A DNA stretch of 64,000 bases, from NCBI GenBank assembly GCA_020466095.1, contig CM035806.1, forward strand, positions 144,446,420-144,510,419, read 5' to 3'. Below, piece after piece: positions 34,060 through 46,558 of the stretch (position 1 is the first letter of the stretch; each line of letters begins with the position of its first letter). The translations under genes were made by a program, and so were the position numbers. The DNA is from Chlorops oryzae (lineage: Eukaryota > Arthropoda > Insecta > Diptera > Chloropidae). The notes under the pieces are model-generated. The model was given only the letters and a program-made list of their open reading frames with translations, was not told the DNA's origin and searched no databases.

Positions 34060-34493
34060 TCTTGACCAGGATCGAAAAATGAATCGATTAAGACCGACCC
34101 GTCCGCCCGTATATTCGTCAATCCATCTGTTGTCGGATCTCTTTTCAAATGGCTACACCAATCACGCCAAAATTCGATACACGGACATATCGGGCCCCGA
34201 GTATGCGCCTAAGTGGGCGATTGCCGTCCACTGGCATTTCCACAAGTGGACTTTTTTTCATAACTTCCGAAGTAAGAGCCGTAGAAGCTTCTAATTCGAA
34301 ATATTGGTCAACCAAGAGAAATTAAAAATGGAGCCGAAAAGTTGATGAGATCCGCACACCACCACGCCCCCAGATATAGAGGGGTTTTTTTTAACTTCCG
34401 TACGGAAAGACAAAACATAATGCATCAATATTGCCGGCACGCTGGGTTTATCGTAGTCCGGCTTGACGGAATTAAGCTTTCTTACTTGTTTTT
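34060..34493 (+). mobile_element. Diverged mini-me/DINE-like repeat
   Basis: Begins near TTGACCAGGATCGAAAAATG and has a decayed GTCC/GACC microsatellite core (GACCGACCCGTCCGCCCGTA). It ends with a GC-rich hairpin-like stretch and CTTACTTGTTTTT, the same 3' end as the elements at 58273 and 50226. Mini-me elements of flies are known to carry (GTCY)n cores. Non-coding. Confidence 0.55.
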
Positions 34494-34693
34494 ACTATCA
34501 TCTAGTTGAGGGTCCTGAAATTTTTAAGCTTTTCAATGAACAAGTTTCTTTAGTTTTCATTTTATTTCCCCTATCACCTACACAAGCTTGGTTGGTTGGT
34601 TGGTTGAAGTGTCTGCCACTTAGGCCATTAATCGGCCCATTGTGATACCAAGGAGCTTTTCTTGTGTTTGTGTGTGAGTGTATTGACTTATTA

Positions 34694-35073
34694 CCCTACA
34701 GGAAGCCTGTCGTCATATGGCCCCATGTCTATATTGACGTCAATATAGACAAGAGAACTAGTTCCAACGTCAACAGTATTTACGGGCGGTGTCATTATAG
34801 AAACTGTAGTGTCAAGAGGTATAGTTCATCTTTATTGACCATGTCAACAACATGTCTCCTTATAAAGCGAAAGAGTACTCCATTTTTTCTACATAATAGT
34901 ACCGACGTCAATAGTTCGTCAATAGTTTTTCGGTCTACTGTTGACATTAAATGACAACTCAATGTTAAATGTCAATAACGCAAAACATTGCGACGGGTTT
35001 AACTGGTCAGTAGTACTGTTGACGCAGTCAGTAGAGAAAGAGTCTAGATTCACTATTGACATTTCCTGCAGGG
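34694..35073 (+). mobile_element. CCCWGCRG element, family II, copy 3
   Basis: 380 bp, starting CCCTACAGGAAGCC and ending TTTCCTGCAGGG. TA is duplicated at 34692-34693 and 35074-35075. The 24-bp palindrome around TGACGTCA is intact at 34727-34750. It is close in sequence to copies 1 and 2. Confidence 0.83.
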
Positions 35074-35418
35074 TATGTAGTATGCCCCTTATATGAGATT
35101 TTTTGAAAAACCAGTCCTAAGCTTGGCACATTACACTCCGTTTCGCCTGTGCCGCGTGTCGATCCTCGTACCCTGGGATCAAGAGCATAGCACGCATCTC
35201 CTACGATATCCCAGAGCCACCTACTCAACCTTACAAATCATTAATTTTTATTTCATCGAAATATCAATTACGAACTTTGGTCTTCTTAACACGCAAAAAG
35301 TACTTTTAAAAAATTTGTTAATTGCCACGCCCACCACTCCAACAATATTTGCGAATATCTCGATTAGAATGGTAGAAACTTCTGCTGAGATTTCCAATCA
35401 ATTCATTTATTATTTGCA
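35074..35418. other. Old interspersed repeat remnants
   Basis: Contains ATTGCCACGCCCACCACTCC, a word shared with other fly interspersed repeats in this window. No element ends or gene were recognised. Confidence 0.3.
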
Positions 35419-35451
35419 GAGCTCGGATTTTGTTGACTTTTGAAATTTAAA

Positions 35452-35464
35452 GCATACTTTATGG
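35452..35464 (+). promoter_or_regulatory. Su(Hw)-like site in left arm
   Basis: GCATACTTTATGG, convergent with the site at 35610-35622. Confidence 0.45.
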
Positions 35465-35609
35465 AGTACAAATTTTGTTCAACTCCCATAAAGTTAAGAT
35501 TCAAATCGATTATTAGCTTCAATTTGATTTTTTTTGAAATTAGAAAAGCTGTTCGAAGTTCAATTTTGCCGAACTTATTCGTCAAATGTTGGTAAGAAAA
35601 ATTTTTGCT

Positions 35610-35622
35610 CCATAAAGTATGC
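35610..35622 (-). promoter_or_regulatory. Su(Hw)-like site in right arm
   Basis: The minus strand reads GCATACTTTATGG, identical to the left-arm site. Confidence 0.45.
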
Positions 35623-35657
35623 TTTAAATTTATAAAAGTCAACAAAATCCGAGCCCT

Positions 35658-38600
35658 GATTAGTTGTGATTTGAATAAACTGACTAAAATGGGCCTCTCT
35701 TTTGCTTAAAATCTAAGAAATAACCAGAAAGCGTCTTTAAATTCATCTACATTTCAAATTTAGTCCATATTATCACGACAAATTCCTGAATTTAACAATA
35801 GTCTTTTTGATGCCTTTTGCGAATCTAAGTTACTGCTGGAAAAAACTTTCACGAGAGTGATCATAAGAACAGGAATTTTCTTCTCATACATCGAACTTTG
35901 GCCTGGGATTTTTCTGCTTTTTTAAGGGAAGTTTATCCTTAAGCGTTGTCACACGATATGTCAACTGATTCTTAAATATATGTCAACGGGTTTTTAAATA
36001 TCTTGGCTTGACTATAGAATTGAGCAATATATAGTATGTTGAAAATTACGCTCTTGCTACACTTTATGGTTCTCGGTCAGGAGATTGATTACCAGCCCGA
36101 TTCAAAATATTCCCGGCGAATTCATCGATGCGGATTTGAGAAAAATTCGACCTTTCCAAAGCACACTATAGAGTGAATATAAAGAAAACAAGAAATTCGA
36201 ACGTTTTTAAGTAGAGATCTATGGAAAATATTCCCTGAGCATATTCATTTCGATTAGGGCTGTACGAAAACCCAAACCTAACAGACAAAATGTCGTCTCA
36301 CAATCTCACAAGAAAATAATAAAAAAAAAAAATATAAAAATAAATAAATAAATGAAAAAAAAATTGCAACCTTAATCCACTTTAACCGTTCCACTTTGGT
36401 TGAAGCGCTTTAAATGCCAACAGGCCATCACCTTCGTTTTGTCTCTTCGTCTTTTGTCGCAGCACTTGTCTCTTGACTTGCCTGCCATCTGCCTGTGCCC
36501 ATAGCAAAACGGACAAAAGAACAGAGGAGAAACGAACAAGCGAACAGGCGAACGACCGGGCGAACGGACGAACACGCCAAGCGATATGCTTCGATGCTTT
36601 TGGACACCGGAAATTCCTTTTAATGACCAACATGACAATGTCAACAACAATGACTATGACCACAACGAGAATGATGAGACCGAAAATGATCAGCAGAAAA
36701 GGAAAAGGAAGAGGAAGAGGAAGAAAGCAATGTTGCAAATGTTGCTTAACATCGTAGGATTCGAGCAACGGAGCCAACCGAGCCAACTGAGCCAACCGAG
36801 AAGCAAACATGTTGGCGTGAAGACTTGCAGCCGGGTAGGTATGCCAAAAACAGACAAACCACCAATTCTACTCGCACTCTTTCTTATCCTTGCACTCTTT
36901 TCCCCTTACCGACACCAGTTATGATGCAACAATGACTAGAGCAACAACAACAACAACAGCCAGAACAACAACAAAAGCAAAGGCTAAATGGTCATGCACT
37001 TGCGGTCAGAAACAGGTGAAAGTAAAGGTGAAGGCATAGCGCGCGCAGTCCGGATGGATGAATGAATGGATGAATGGACGCGTCGCCATCCAGTGCTATC
37101 GATGAGCTTTGATAATTTTTCGGTCATATAGACGGATTGTTGTTGGCGTTGGTGTGTGCATGCGTATGTGGCGGCGCTACGCAACGTTGCACTTTGTTGC
37201 CTTCATTTTTCAAATATATAATATATTTTTTTCAACCCCTGGAATAGAATGGAATGGAATGGAATCGAATGGGTTCGTTAAAAATGGGTTCGCTGCATTA
37301 GAGTGGCTTGGCTAGCTTGGCCATAGGGTAATTACTGTATGTAAAATACAAATAATATTTTATGTCAATATGGCAAGTTCATTTGAAAATCAAAATTGGG
37401 GATCAGAAAATCCTGTCGAGTTGAAAACGTTGAATATAATTTTTGGTTTTCTTAAGTTTTTTTTTCTAGTAGAATGAAAAATTTAAGAGATGAAAATCCT
37501 CCATTTGGAAGCATCCACTTTGTCTCGATAAGACCGGGATTAGGCCGAATCTTCCCTTTTCAAGCGGAAGCAGCAACACCAACGCACGCACACGCACAGG
37601 CACACGCACACACACACAAGCAACAAATTGAACATAAGCTGTTTCAGGGCTTTGCTTTAATAACGTTATAAAATCCCCGTACGTGCTTAGAAACGGCAAA
37701 GGCAACGGCAACGGCTACGGCCGTTGAGAGAAGATAACTTGACAGGCTTCAACATATCGCATTGCCGCCCCAACCGTCTCCCAGAATCATTTCAACATTC
37801 CTCCATCTGTAGACTTTCCGTTTTTTCAGCTTTAAATTGACAAAATCGTTCGCTTTGGCGTTAAAGGGGCCTGTCTATGGCTTTCATTGGGATTCTCTTT
37901 TGATTTTGATGTTGATTTTGATTTCGATTTCGAATTCGATTTCGACTTCGATATTAAGTATTTCCAATTTTTGTGAACACATATCCTTTTCTTTTTCAAA
38001 GAAAATTGCTCATCATCAAAGGCAAAAGTGGCGGATATTTTAGCCAGAATAAAAAGAAACTGCAATCGATACATATCAAAGGAAGCTTTGCAGGGGATTG
38101 GAACTATTGTTTCTTCACAAAAGGATTAAGGAAAGATGAATCTGAAACCCAGAAAAAAAGAAAGAAAAAAATAAACTCAGCAAATCGTAAGGTAAGAAAA
38201 TGCCTATGAAAGCATTCTCTCTCGCAGCGACCTAAACTAATTCGAGCGAATAAATGACATCATTTTTTTTTTTTGAAAATTAAACAAAAATGAAAAGCAA
38301 TCGAGGAAACAGCGGAAAAGCCGCCCGGTGAAATGTGTGATTTTCTCTCAAAAGAGAAGCAGCTCCCCTTTTGATATGTCGTTTTTGTTGTTTCTTTCGG
38401 GTTTCTTTTTTTTTGGCCAATTTTCTTTTCGCAAAATTCTGTTGCATCTGAGGCAATTGGCCAAAGACGACGCCAACGGTCAGAACATGACACATTTTTC
38501 GCTTAAATAATTTTCAATTTTTATCTTTTTATTTTTTCCTTCGTAAAATAATTTTCGACTTCTTGTTTATTTTGGGACTCTTTAAAAGAGCATTTTAAAG

Positions 38601-38815
38601 ATGTAAGAACATCGAGCAGAGAAACGGCAGACGGAAACATTTTCTCAAACAAAAAAATGCGTCAACGCAAAAAAAAAAAGTGAAAATGAATTGAAAATTT
38701 TGAACAAAACATTTCGAAAAAAAAAAAGATGACAAAAACAACGACGAAATCGCTATTTTTAAACGATATCTTAAATATGACATGTTTTTACTCATCTTTT
38801 TTTATATTTAATTAA
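35658..38815. other. Gene-free stretch
   Basis: Bases 36500-36860 are less AT-rich (GAACAGGCGAACGACCGGGC and GAGCCAACC repeats), but show no convincing exon. There is a GATTTTGATTTCGA-type repeat at 37890-37950. Otherwise AT-rich. No gene was recognised. Confidence 0.35.
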
Positions 38816-39790
38816 TAACTTTTATCATTTTCATAATTTCTATAAATTTTATAATTTTTTTAGTTTCTATAATTTTTATTACTTTTATTACTATGAAAAT
38901 TATCAACATATTTATAATTTTTATGCATTCTATAGTGTCAAATTTTTTTTATAATTTTTATAATTTTAATAGATTTTATGATTTCTATAACTTTTAAAAT
39001 TTTATTATTTTTGATATTTTTTTAAACTTCGTATAAATTCTTTAATTGTTATAATTTTTTTAAGTTTTTAAACTTTTCTCATTTTTATAATTTTATTATA
39101 ATTTTTTTATAATTCTTATAAATTTTAATACTTTCTATTAATGTGATAATTATCATAATATCTTTTAATTTTTATGAATTCTATATTCTCAATAATTTTT
39201 ATGATTTTTATAGATTTTATAATTTTTAAAGTCTTTATAATCTTTATAATTATTATAATTTTAAAATTTTTTATCTAATTCTTATACATTTTTTAACTGT
39301 TTGTTAGAGTTTTACATTTTTTAATTTTATAATTTTAATTTTATAATTTTATAATTTTTATAATTTTATAATTTTAATTATTATAATTTTTATAATTTTT
39401 ATAATTTTTATAATTTTTATAATTTTTTAATTTATATTTTTATAATTTTTATAATTTTTATAATTTTTATAATTTTTTATTTAATTTTTATAATTTTATA
39501 ATTTTTATAATTTTTATAATTTTTATATTTTATAATTTTTAATTTATAATTTTTATAATTTTAATAGTTTTTATAATTTATAATTTTTAATTTAATTTTT
39601 ATAATTCTTATAATTTTTATAGTTTTTATAATTTTTATAATTTTTATAATTTATATTTTTATAATTTTTATAATTTTTATAATTTTTATAATTTTATAAT
39701 TTTTATAATTTTTATAATTTTTTATAATTATATTTTATAATTTTTTTTATAATTTTTATTATTTTCATAAAATTTTTAATTTTTAATACA
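38816..39790. repeat. Almost G/C-free tract, (TTTTTATAA)n
   Basis: About 970 bp in which G and C are very rare. From about 39330 it is mostly a 9-10 bp unit, TTTTTATAA/ATTTTTATAA, with drifting phase; earlier parts are more diverged. It could act as a scaffold-attachment or easily melted region, but nothing here proves that. Confidence 0.9.
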
Positions 39791-41540
39791 TCTCACTTAG
39801 CGTAGGGTTTTCTTTTAAAATTTATTACCCCTAAAAAGTAGGATGCACTCCGTTTTCTTATTGTTGTTACGCCAAACAAATGATGGCAAAAAAAAATTGA
39901 TTGCTTTAACTTGAACACTACGATTTAGTTTAAATCGAATTGAGCCGATTTAGATTTAATTGAAATAAAAAAATTCCCTTCCATTAAACCCCGAACAAAA
40001 TCAACTCAAACAATAACTAAACGTTTAAAATGAAAAGTACTTATGCAAATTGTTCTATCGAGAAATCACATATAATTGCAATTAAATAAAATTTATCAAT
40101 TAAGATTCAATTAATTTTTTATTCGAATCAACCATTCGCCAGTAAATTTCTCCACGCGTTTAAGCAAAAATTAAGCCGACGGTAAAAAAGCAATTGGATG
40201 AAATATAATTTAAAATAATGAAATTAAACATTTTAATTTTTTTTTTTGTCAATGAAATTACAAAAATAACTCATATCAATCAATTCAATTCAATTAATAT
40301 TCATTTTAATTTAGCCATTAGTGCGGGCAATTTCCTTCGCGAAAATGCGAACACAATTTTTGAGCATGCAGTGATCACAGCGACCCCCTTGACACTTTTA
40401 AGGAAATGCTTGATAAGAGCGAACTTTAATTCGATTAATTATATTATATTCTAATAATATTTATAATTGAATCGATTTCAATGGAAATTCAATTAAAATA
40501 ATTATTAATGAAATTAATCATTCAAATTGAAATCCAATTGAAAATCGGAAGTTTTTTATAACAAAAAGGAAAAATGAAAAAAAAAAAATATTAATAGAAA
40601 AATAATTTCACAAAATCTTTTTTTTTTTTTTAAACTTAAAAGTTAGTTTTCAACTTACACTGTATAGTGGCTTTATTTGTTAAATTTGAATTCTTCCGAC
40701 GCTTTTGTTCTCAAGTTCTTCGCTGCGAAATAAAATTTGCACAGAATTTTTCATTGAGCTCCGTATATTTTCAAATAATTCAATTGTGTCAAAAAATAAA
40801 TTTTAAGAAACAATAATTTCTTTCTTTTTTTTTTTTTTTTTTTTATTTAAATAAACTTAAGAGACTCTCAAACTTTCAATTGATTCTTATCACTTCACTC
40901 CATAAATACAAAATTTTAAAATTTTAAATCAAAAAATCGATTTAAATAAGAAATTAGTTTCATAATTAAAAAAAAAAAAAATTGATTTAAAGAATTTTCA
41001 AATCAAAAATTTTTCGCGCGCTATTTAAATTCTAAAGTTTTGCCGCCTTTACGAAAACTTCGCGAAAGATAGGCTACTAACGGTTTCGATTAACACCAAA
41101 AAAATTCAATTCGTTGGCAATGCGCGAGACCGAACGCACAGCACGACGTTTCAAATGGAACTGAAGACTGCCGCCACGAAAAGCAAAATTCGATGCAATC
41201 CGATTCGATTCACAAATTCAAGCCAAGTCCAGCCGAGTCGGTGCGACGCGCAGTGTTGCCTCAGGACGAAGAAATTTTCTACTAAACAGTTGTAGCAAAA
41301 TCTACCAAAATTCCATCCAAAAAATTTTTTCAATTAAATAACCTTTTTTGCTTGGCCTTTTTACTAAATTAAAAGCTCACAAAAACATAAAATAAATTTC
41401 ATAAACAAAATAAAAGCTTAGTATAAGTTTTTCAGAAAAGAAAAGCATTTTTTTCTTTGGCCATTTGTTCTGCAGCAACGCCATTTTACTTTATATGAAC
41501 TACATTGTTACAGTGTTTTCTGGTCACTCAATTTAGCCGT
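39791..41540. other. Gene-free, very AT-rich stretch; possible minus-strand promoter at its right
   Basis: AATT/ATTAA-rich DNA to about 41040. Bases 41040-41260 are richer in CG and hold GGCAACACTG on the minus strand (41260-41251), with GACTCGGCTGGACTTGGCTT downstream of it. Confidence 0.3.
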
Positions 41541-41564
41541 CTCTCAAAATAGCCGCTATTGAAA

Positions 41565-42425
41565 ATGGATGTCCACTCAAAATGGCCGTCACTCAAAATG
41601 AGCGTCACTCAAAATGAATGTGACTCAAAATGGACGTCACTCAAAATAGCCGTCACTCAAAATGGACGTCATTCAAGACGGACGTCTCTCAAAATGAACG
41701 TGGCTCAAAATGGACGTCTCTAAATATAGCCGTCATTCAATATGAGCCTCACTCAAAATGAATATGACTCAAAATGGACGTCACTCAAAATAGCCGTCAC
41801 TCAAAATGAATGTGACTCAAAATGGACGTCACTCAAAATAGCCGTCACTCAAAATGAATGTGACTCAAAATGGACGTCACTCAAAATGGACGCCACTCAA
41901 AATGGACGTCCCTCAAAATGGACGTCACTCAAAATGGACGTCCCTCAAAATGGACGTCACTCAAAATGGCCGTCACTCAAAATGAATGTGACTCAAAATG
42001 GACGTCACTCAAAATAGCCGTCACTCAATATGGGCGTCATTCAAAATTAATGTGGCTCAAAACGAACGTCACTCAAAATGGGTGTCACTCAAAATGGGTG
42101 TCACTCAAAATAGCCGTCACTCAAAATGGGCGTCACTCAAAATAGCCGTCACTCAAAATGAATGTAACTCAAAATGGGTGTCACTCAAAATAGCCGTCAC
42201 TCAAAATGGACGTCACTCAAAATAGCCGTCACTCAAAATGGCCGTCACTCAAAATGAATGTGACTCAAAATGGACGTCACTCAAAATAGCCGTCACTCAA
42301 AATGAATGTGACTCAAAATGGACATCACTCAAAATGGACGTCACTCAAAATGGACGTCACTCAAGATGGCCGTCACTCAAAATGGCCGTCACTCAAAATG
42401 GACGTCACTCAAAATAGCCGTCAGC
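41565..42425. repeat. 16-bp minisatellite (CGTCACTCAAAATGGA)n
   Basis: About 54 units of 16 bp. Variant units end in ATGGA, ATAGC, ATGAA or ATGGG and form short higher-order patterns. All three forward frames stay open because the unit lacks stops, so the Thr/Gln/Asn/Lys frames at 41742-42225 are artefacts. Some units contain ATGGC, the core of the PHO/YY1 word. Confidence 0.93.
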
Positions 42426-45104
42426 CGAAAAATAATTGAAAGTGATGCCACATGGAATCCCAAAAAATAAAAACTACCCAATGAAGATGAAATATAATTG
42501 TGAGAGACTCATATAAGCGGGGAGACTTGCTTAAATTTTACAACTCGAACAAATTAAAAATGGCGCACATAAGCGAGATTCATATAAGCAGAAATCATTG
42601 TATAGCCAAAGGCTTATACATTTTAATAAGCAGGTTTGGTGGATATGGATACAGAAGATGAAAGAAATGAAATTTTTAGGCACTAACGAATGTTTTGGGG
42701 GACCAAACGGTTTTATCATTGGACTTCTTCTTTTGGAATTCTTCAGCCAGCACAAAATATTATTTAAGGTCGAAAATATTAATATATTCCTCTTTTTACT
42801 TTCAATCAGTGCTAGCTGGAAGTCAGGAGCTATTTCATCCCTTCCATTTGGTTTATCTATGAAGTTTCAAAGTTGTTTTTTTTTTTTTTTTTGCATTAAT
42901 GAGAAAATAATGGTAATTTACCGAGCCCAAAACTACCAATAAACCAAGTTCAAAAATTGTAAATAATTTCTACCAAAATTGATAGAATTCTACCAAAACG
43001 GCAACACTGCCTGCGAGTCGGCTCGAGTAAATTCAAGAATTGTTAAGTGTCGTCGAGGCGTTCGTGGCGAATGTTGTTCCGCTTTTCCGTTCGTTCCGGC
43101 GTTTGCTTTCAACACGACGACGAAATTCACTTTTCCGAGCAGCTGACTGCTCCGCCACCTGCACGCACTTGTTTCGGCAATGAAACGAACACTGGCCAAC
43201 TGAGAGCCGAATGCTTGCATCACAATAAGAGAGCGAGTCAAAACAAGTTAAGAGAGAGAGAATGAATGAGTTTATAGCAACTCGAAATGCTTGTCCTTCT
43301 TTCGTATTTTATGGCATAATATTTTTTGTGACATTCAGGACATTCTCTTTGAAAGGACTAATAATTGAACTGGTAGAAGAAGCATGTGGCATGTCTAAAT
43401 GAGAAAAGAATTCAGTTCGATTTCAATTGAATTGTTGTGCTATAATTTTGAAGAAAATGAATAAAAAATTCAATGAATTAATTCGCTTACCGCAAAAACG
43501 GTCAATTCATCCAAAAGACTTCATCGACTCAATTCAAATCCAATCTGGTGGATCTGCAAAGTAAAGGATACGATATTCATTACATACAATTCTGTCAAAT
43601 TCATTAAATCGAATCAATTTTAATTAAATTGTAATTGTAAATCTTAAGTTGAATGAAATTAATATTTTAATTGTCAATTAAATTCTAAATTCATATCGAT
43701 TGCAAATAATTTGATTTTTAATTTGACAATTAATAATTTCAATTCACTAATCAAAAACTTACTAGAAATGGTCTATTTTAATTATTTCAATTCGATTAAT
43801 TAGAAAGCTAGTTTGCTCTCGATCTTTTGAAGTTGAAAGCAATTCACTTCATTAACTAATCTCTTTAGTGATAATCATAATACGGGCCGAAAGGCTCACA
43901 GATCTCAGGGCAATCAGGAGGATGAAAGCTGCTGCAATAAATCATAACAGAAAAAACCGATAGCATTATATGATAGCAAAATATGATAAGCTCTTGTCCC
44001 TTATAAGTGACGCCGTGTATCAAAGGGTTTAAGTCTACACTGATATTGTAAGAGGCCATTGTGGATTTAATTATTAACTGAAGAAATTGAGGTTGGTGAG
44101 ATGAAGATCTCTGTTGGCCCTTTAAGTCAGAGCAGGGAACAGCGAAGTATGTCTCGTGCACATATCCGGCTGCGACAAGGCATAGAATAACTTATCTAGA
44201 AGCAAATATAAAAGCTCCGGAATAATTGAGTCAATTAAGCCCCATGGAAATACATACTATGTTACATACGAAGTCACCACATTCTTTGAGGGAAAACGAG
44301 CTGCACAAAGGATCTTTCAGATCGTCGTGATCTTACAGCCCAAGTAAAAATGATGATAAATGAACTAAATCAATTGCCAATTAATCAGTTAGTCAATTTA
44401 AAAATCAACTTATGACTCTATGGAATAACTATCTGAGTTTTTATTGCATTTACGGAATTTCACTTTCAAATTTAAAAGGCCAAAGTCAATTTTTTTATTT
44501 TTTTTTTTTTTATGAAAAGCTCTTACAAATGATCTCATAGGCGTTAAAAGCAACGCGACGCGACACGACACGACACGACTTCATGTCACGATATTTTTAT
44601 ATATGTATGTATATATTTATGCACATATATTCGTAGGCAAATAAATCAACACATTTGCCTATACAGATATCATCTAAACATTTTATATATGGACTTAAAT
44701 TATGTAAAGGAAACATTTTCGACTTGATTTTTGTTTATTTTCGTACCTCGTTCCATTTGAAGGTCTTTGGATTGAAGGAGAAAGAAAAACAAAAAGACAA
44801 CAACAAACATCCCATGGGAGCCAACGAAATGTGCACAACAACAACTTTCAAAGTAGATGAAAAATAGAAAATTTCAATTTTCAAGTTCAACGCATTTTTC
44901 TCAATTTTCTATCTTTTTTTTTTTTTTTATGATTATTTCACATATGTTTGTAAATATGTTTATACGTAATTTTCTAAGCGAAATCTCAGAAAAGAGATAT
45001 TTTACAATTGGCTAAAAATAATCTCATGGACCCATTATGGAGCTCGAAAGCGCAAGAGAGAGACAGAGAGAGAGATAGTGTAATGGAGGAAGATCGTCCG
45101 GATC
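42426..45104. other. Gene-free stretch; possible plus-strand promoter at 43001
   Basis: GGCAACACTG at 43001-43010 is followed by a CG-rich segment to about 43240 that could be a 5' leader. Bases 43400-43850 are very AT-rich. A balanced-composition frame on the minus strand (43865-44161) is discussed in the findings. No confirmed gene. Confidence 0.3.
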
Positions 45105-45110
45105 AGATAA

Positions 45111-45146
<36 letters not shown>
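45105..45146. repeat. (ACAG)n microsatellite
   Basis: ACAG repeat with one ACAA unit, ending in CAGCCAGCC. The minus strand reads (CTGT)n. Confidence 0.85.
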
Positions 45147-45934
45147 CCAGCCAAGGAGATGCAACTTCTTAAATAATGAAAATATTTTGCACAATTTCTT
45201 CGGACCTCTGTCATTCGCAGTAATTCGCTTGTGCATTTCTATCTATTAACGTATTTCACGTATCTACATACAGTATTCCCTTGAATATACAACCATAAGT
45301 GTGCCATCGAAAATGCAAGCCGCCAACCCGTTCTTTTTCAGCGAAGAATTCTTCTATTGAAATGAATTCAGTGGACTGAAGGATGACTGTTTTTGCTTAT
45401 AAATATGTATGGCATATGTATGTATGTATGTACGCACATATGCCTTCCCACATGTATGTATATATTTAGAAGCATACACACACTTGTTGAGCAAGAAAAA
45501 ATTATGACAAGAACAGCAACCCAGCGCAACGTAAAGGCCGACAGCGGGGTGTACAGATATTTTTCGGCGTTCGAAAATTGAATAATGCGGTCAGCGGAAA
45601 ATGCGAGGAAAACTTTGGAAAAATTATGTCATGTATCTGCCGTTGTTCATCCGTCGTCTCCGCCGCCTTCTTCCGCTAATTCTTCTCCATCGTCATGCTT
45701 GTCTTCATCTTCTTCGGTTTTCGCCGTTACTTGAACGTTTCACGATGCTTGTAGCGAAAACGAACTTGTTGAGAAAATTTATTTTAAACTTTTCATTGCC
45801 TTCGACTTATCGAACTCATCAAATGTGCAACTCATTGATAACTTTTCTTAAGGGTGATGTCAAATGTGACACTTGACCATTTTTCGTTGTTCATGACCTT
45901 CATTCTAATAGAACTCTCGGCATTTCTCTTTAAA
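45147..45934. other. Gene-free stretch
   Basis: Includes a TATGTATGTATG patch at 45415-45432. No gene was recognised. Confidence 0.35.
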
Positions 45935-46558
45935 TCTCACTTTCTCTTTTTCTCTCTTTCTCTTTCTTTCTTTCTCTTTCTTTCTTTCTCTTTCTTTATT
46001 TCTCTTTCTTTATTTATCTTTCTATTTCTCTTTCTCTTTCTCTTTCTCTTTCTCTTTCTCTTTCTCTTTCTCTTTCTCTTTCTCTTTCTCTTTCTCTTTC
46101 TCTTTCTCTTTCTCTCTCTTTTCTCTTTCTCTTTCTCTTTCTCTTCTTTTCTCTTTTTATTTCTCTCTCTTTCTCTCTCTTTCTCTCTCTTTCTCTCTCT
46201 TTATCTCTCTTTCTCTCTCTTTATCTCTCTTGCTCTCTCTCTTGCTCTCTCTTTCTCTCTCTTTCTCTCTCTTTCTCTCTCTTTCTCTCTCTTTCTCTCT
46301 CTTTCTCTCTCTTTCTCTCTCTTTTCTCTCTCTCTCGTCTCTCTCTGTCTCTCTATCTGTCTCTCTCTCTGTCTCTCTTTCTCTCGCTCTCTTTCTCTCT
46401 TTCTCAATCTTTCTCTCTCTTTCTCTCTCTTTCTCTTTCTTTGTCTTTCTTTATCTCACTTTCTCTTTCTTTATCTCTCTTTCGCGCTCTTTCTCTTTTG
46501 TCTCTCTAACTTTTCTCTCTGCCTATTTTCTCTCTCTTCCTCTCTTTCTCGCTCTCCC
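45935..46558. repeat. Pyrimidine tract, (TTTCTC)n then (CTCTCTTT)n
   Basis: The 6-bp unit TTTCTC is nearly pure at 46025-46110. An 8-bp CTCTCTTT unit dominates 46160-46330, followed by mixed CTCTGT/CTCTTT. The Phe/Leu/Ser frames are artefacts. Confidence 0.95.

Larger units (their letters stand above)
35419..35657. mobile_element. Inverted-repeat element carrying two Su(Hw)-like sites
   Basis: An arm of about 47 bp at 35419-35465 (GCTCGGATTTTGTTGACTTT start) is the inverse of 35609-35657, with a few mismatches and one small gap. Total about 239 bp. Each arm ends inward with a GCATACTTTATGG word. No clear target duplication was found. It is either a MITE or a paired-site palindrome. Confidence 0.65.

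Noticed and set aside
41742..42225. Three overlapping Thr/Gln/Asn/Lys-rich frames
   Set aside because: The same 16-bp period effect in the second minisatellite; all three frames are open.
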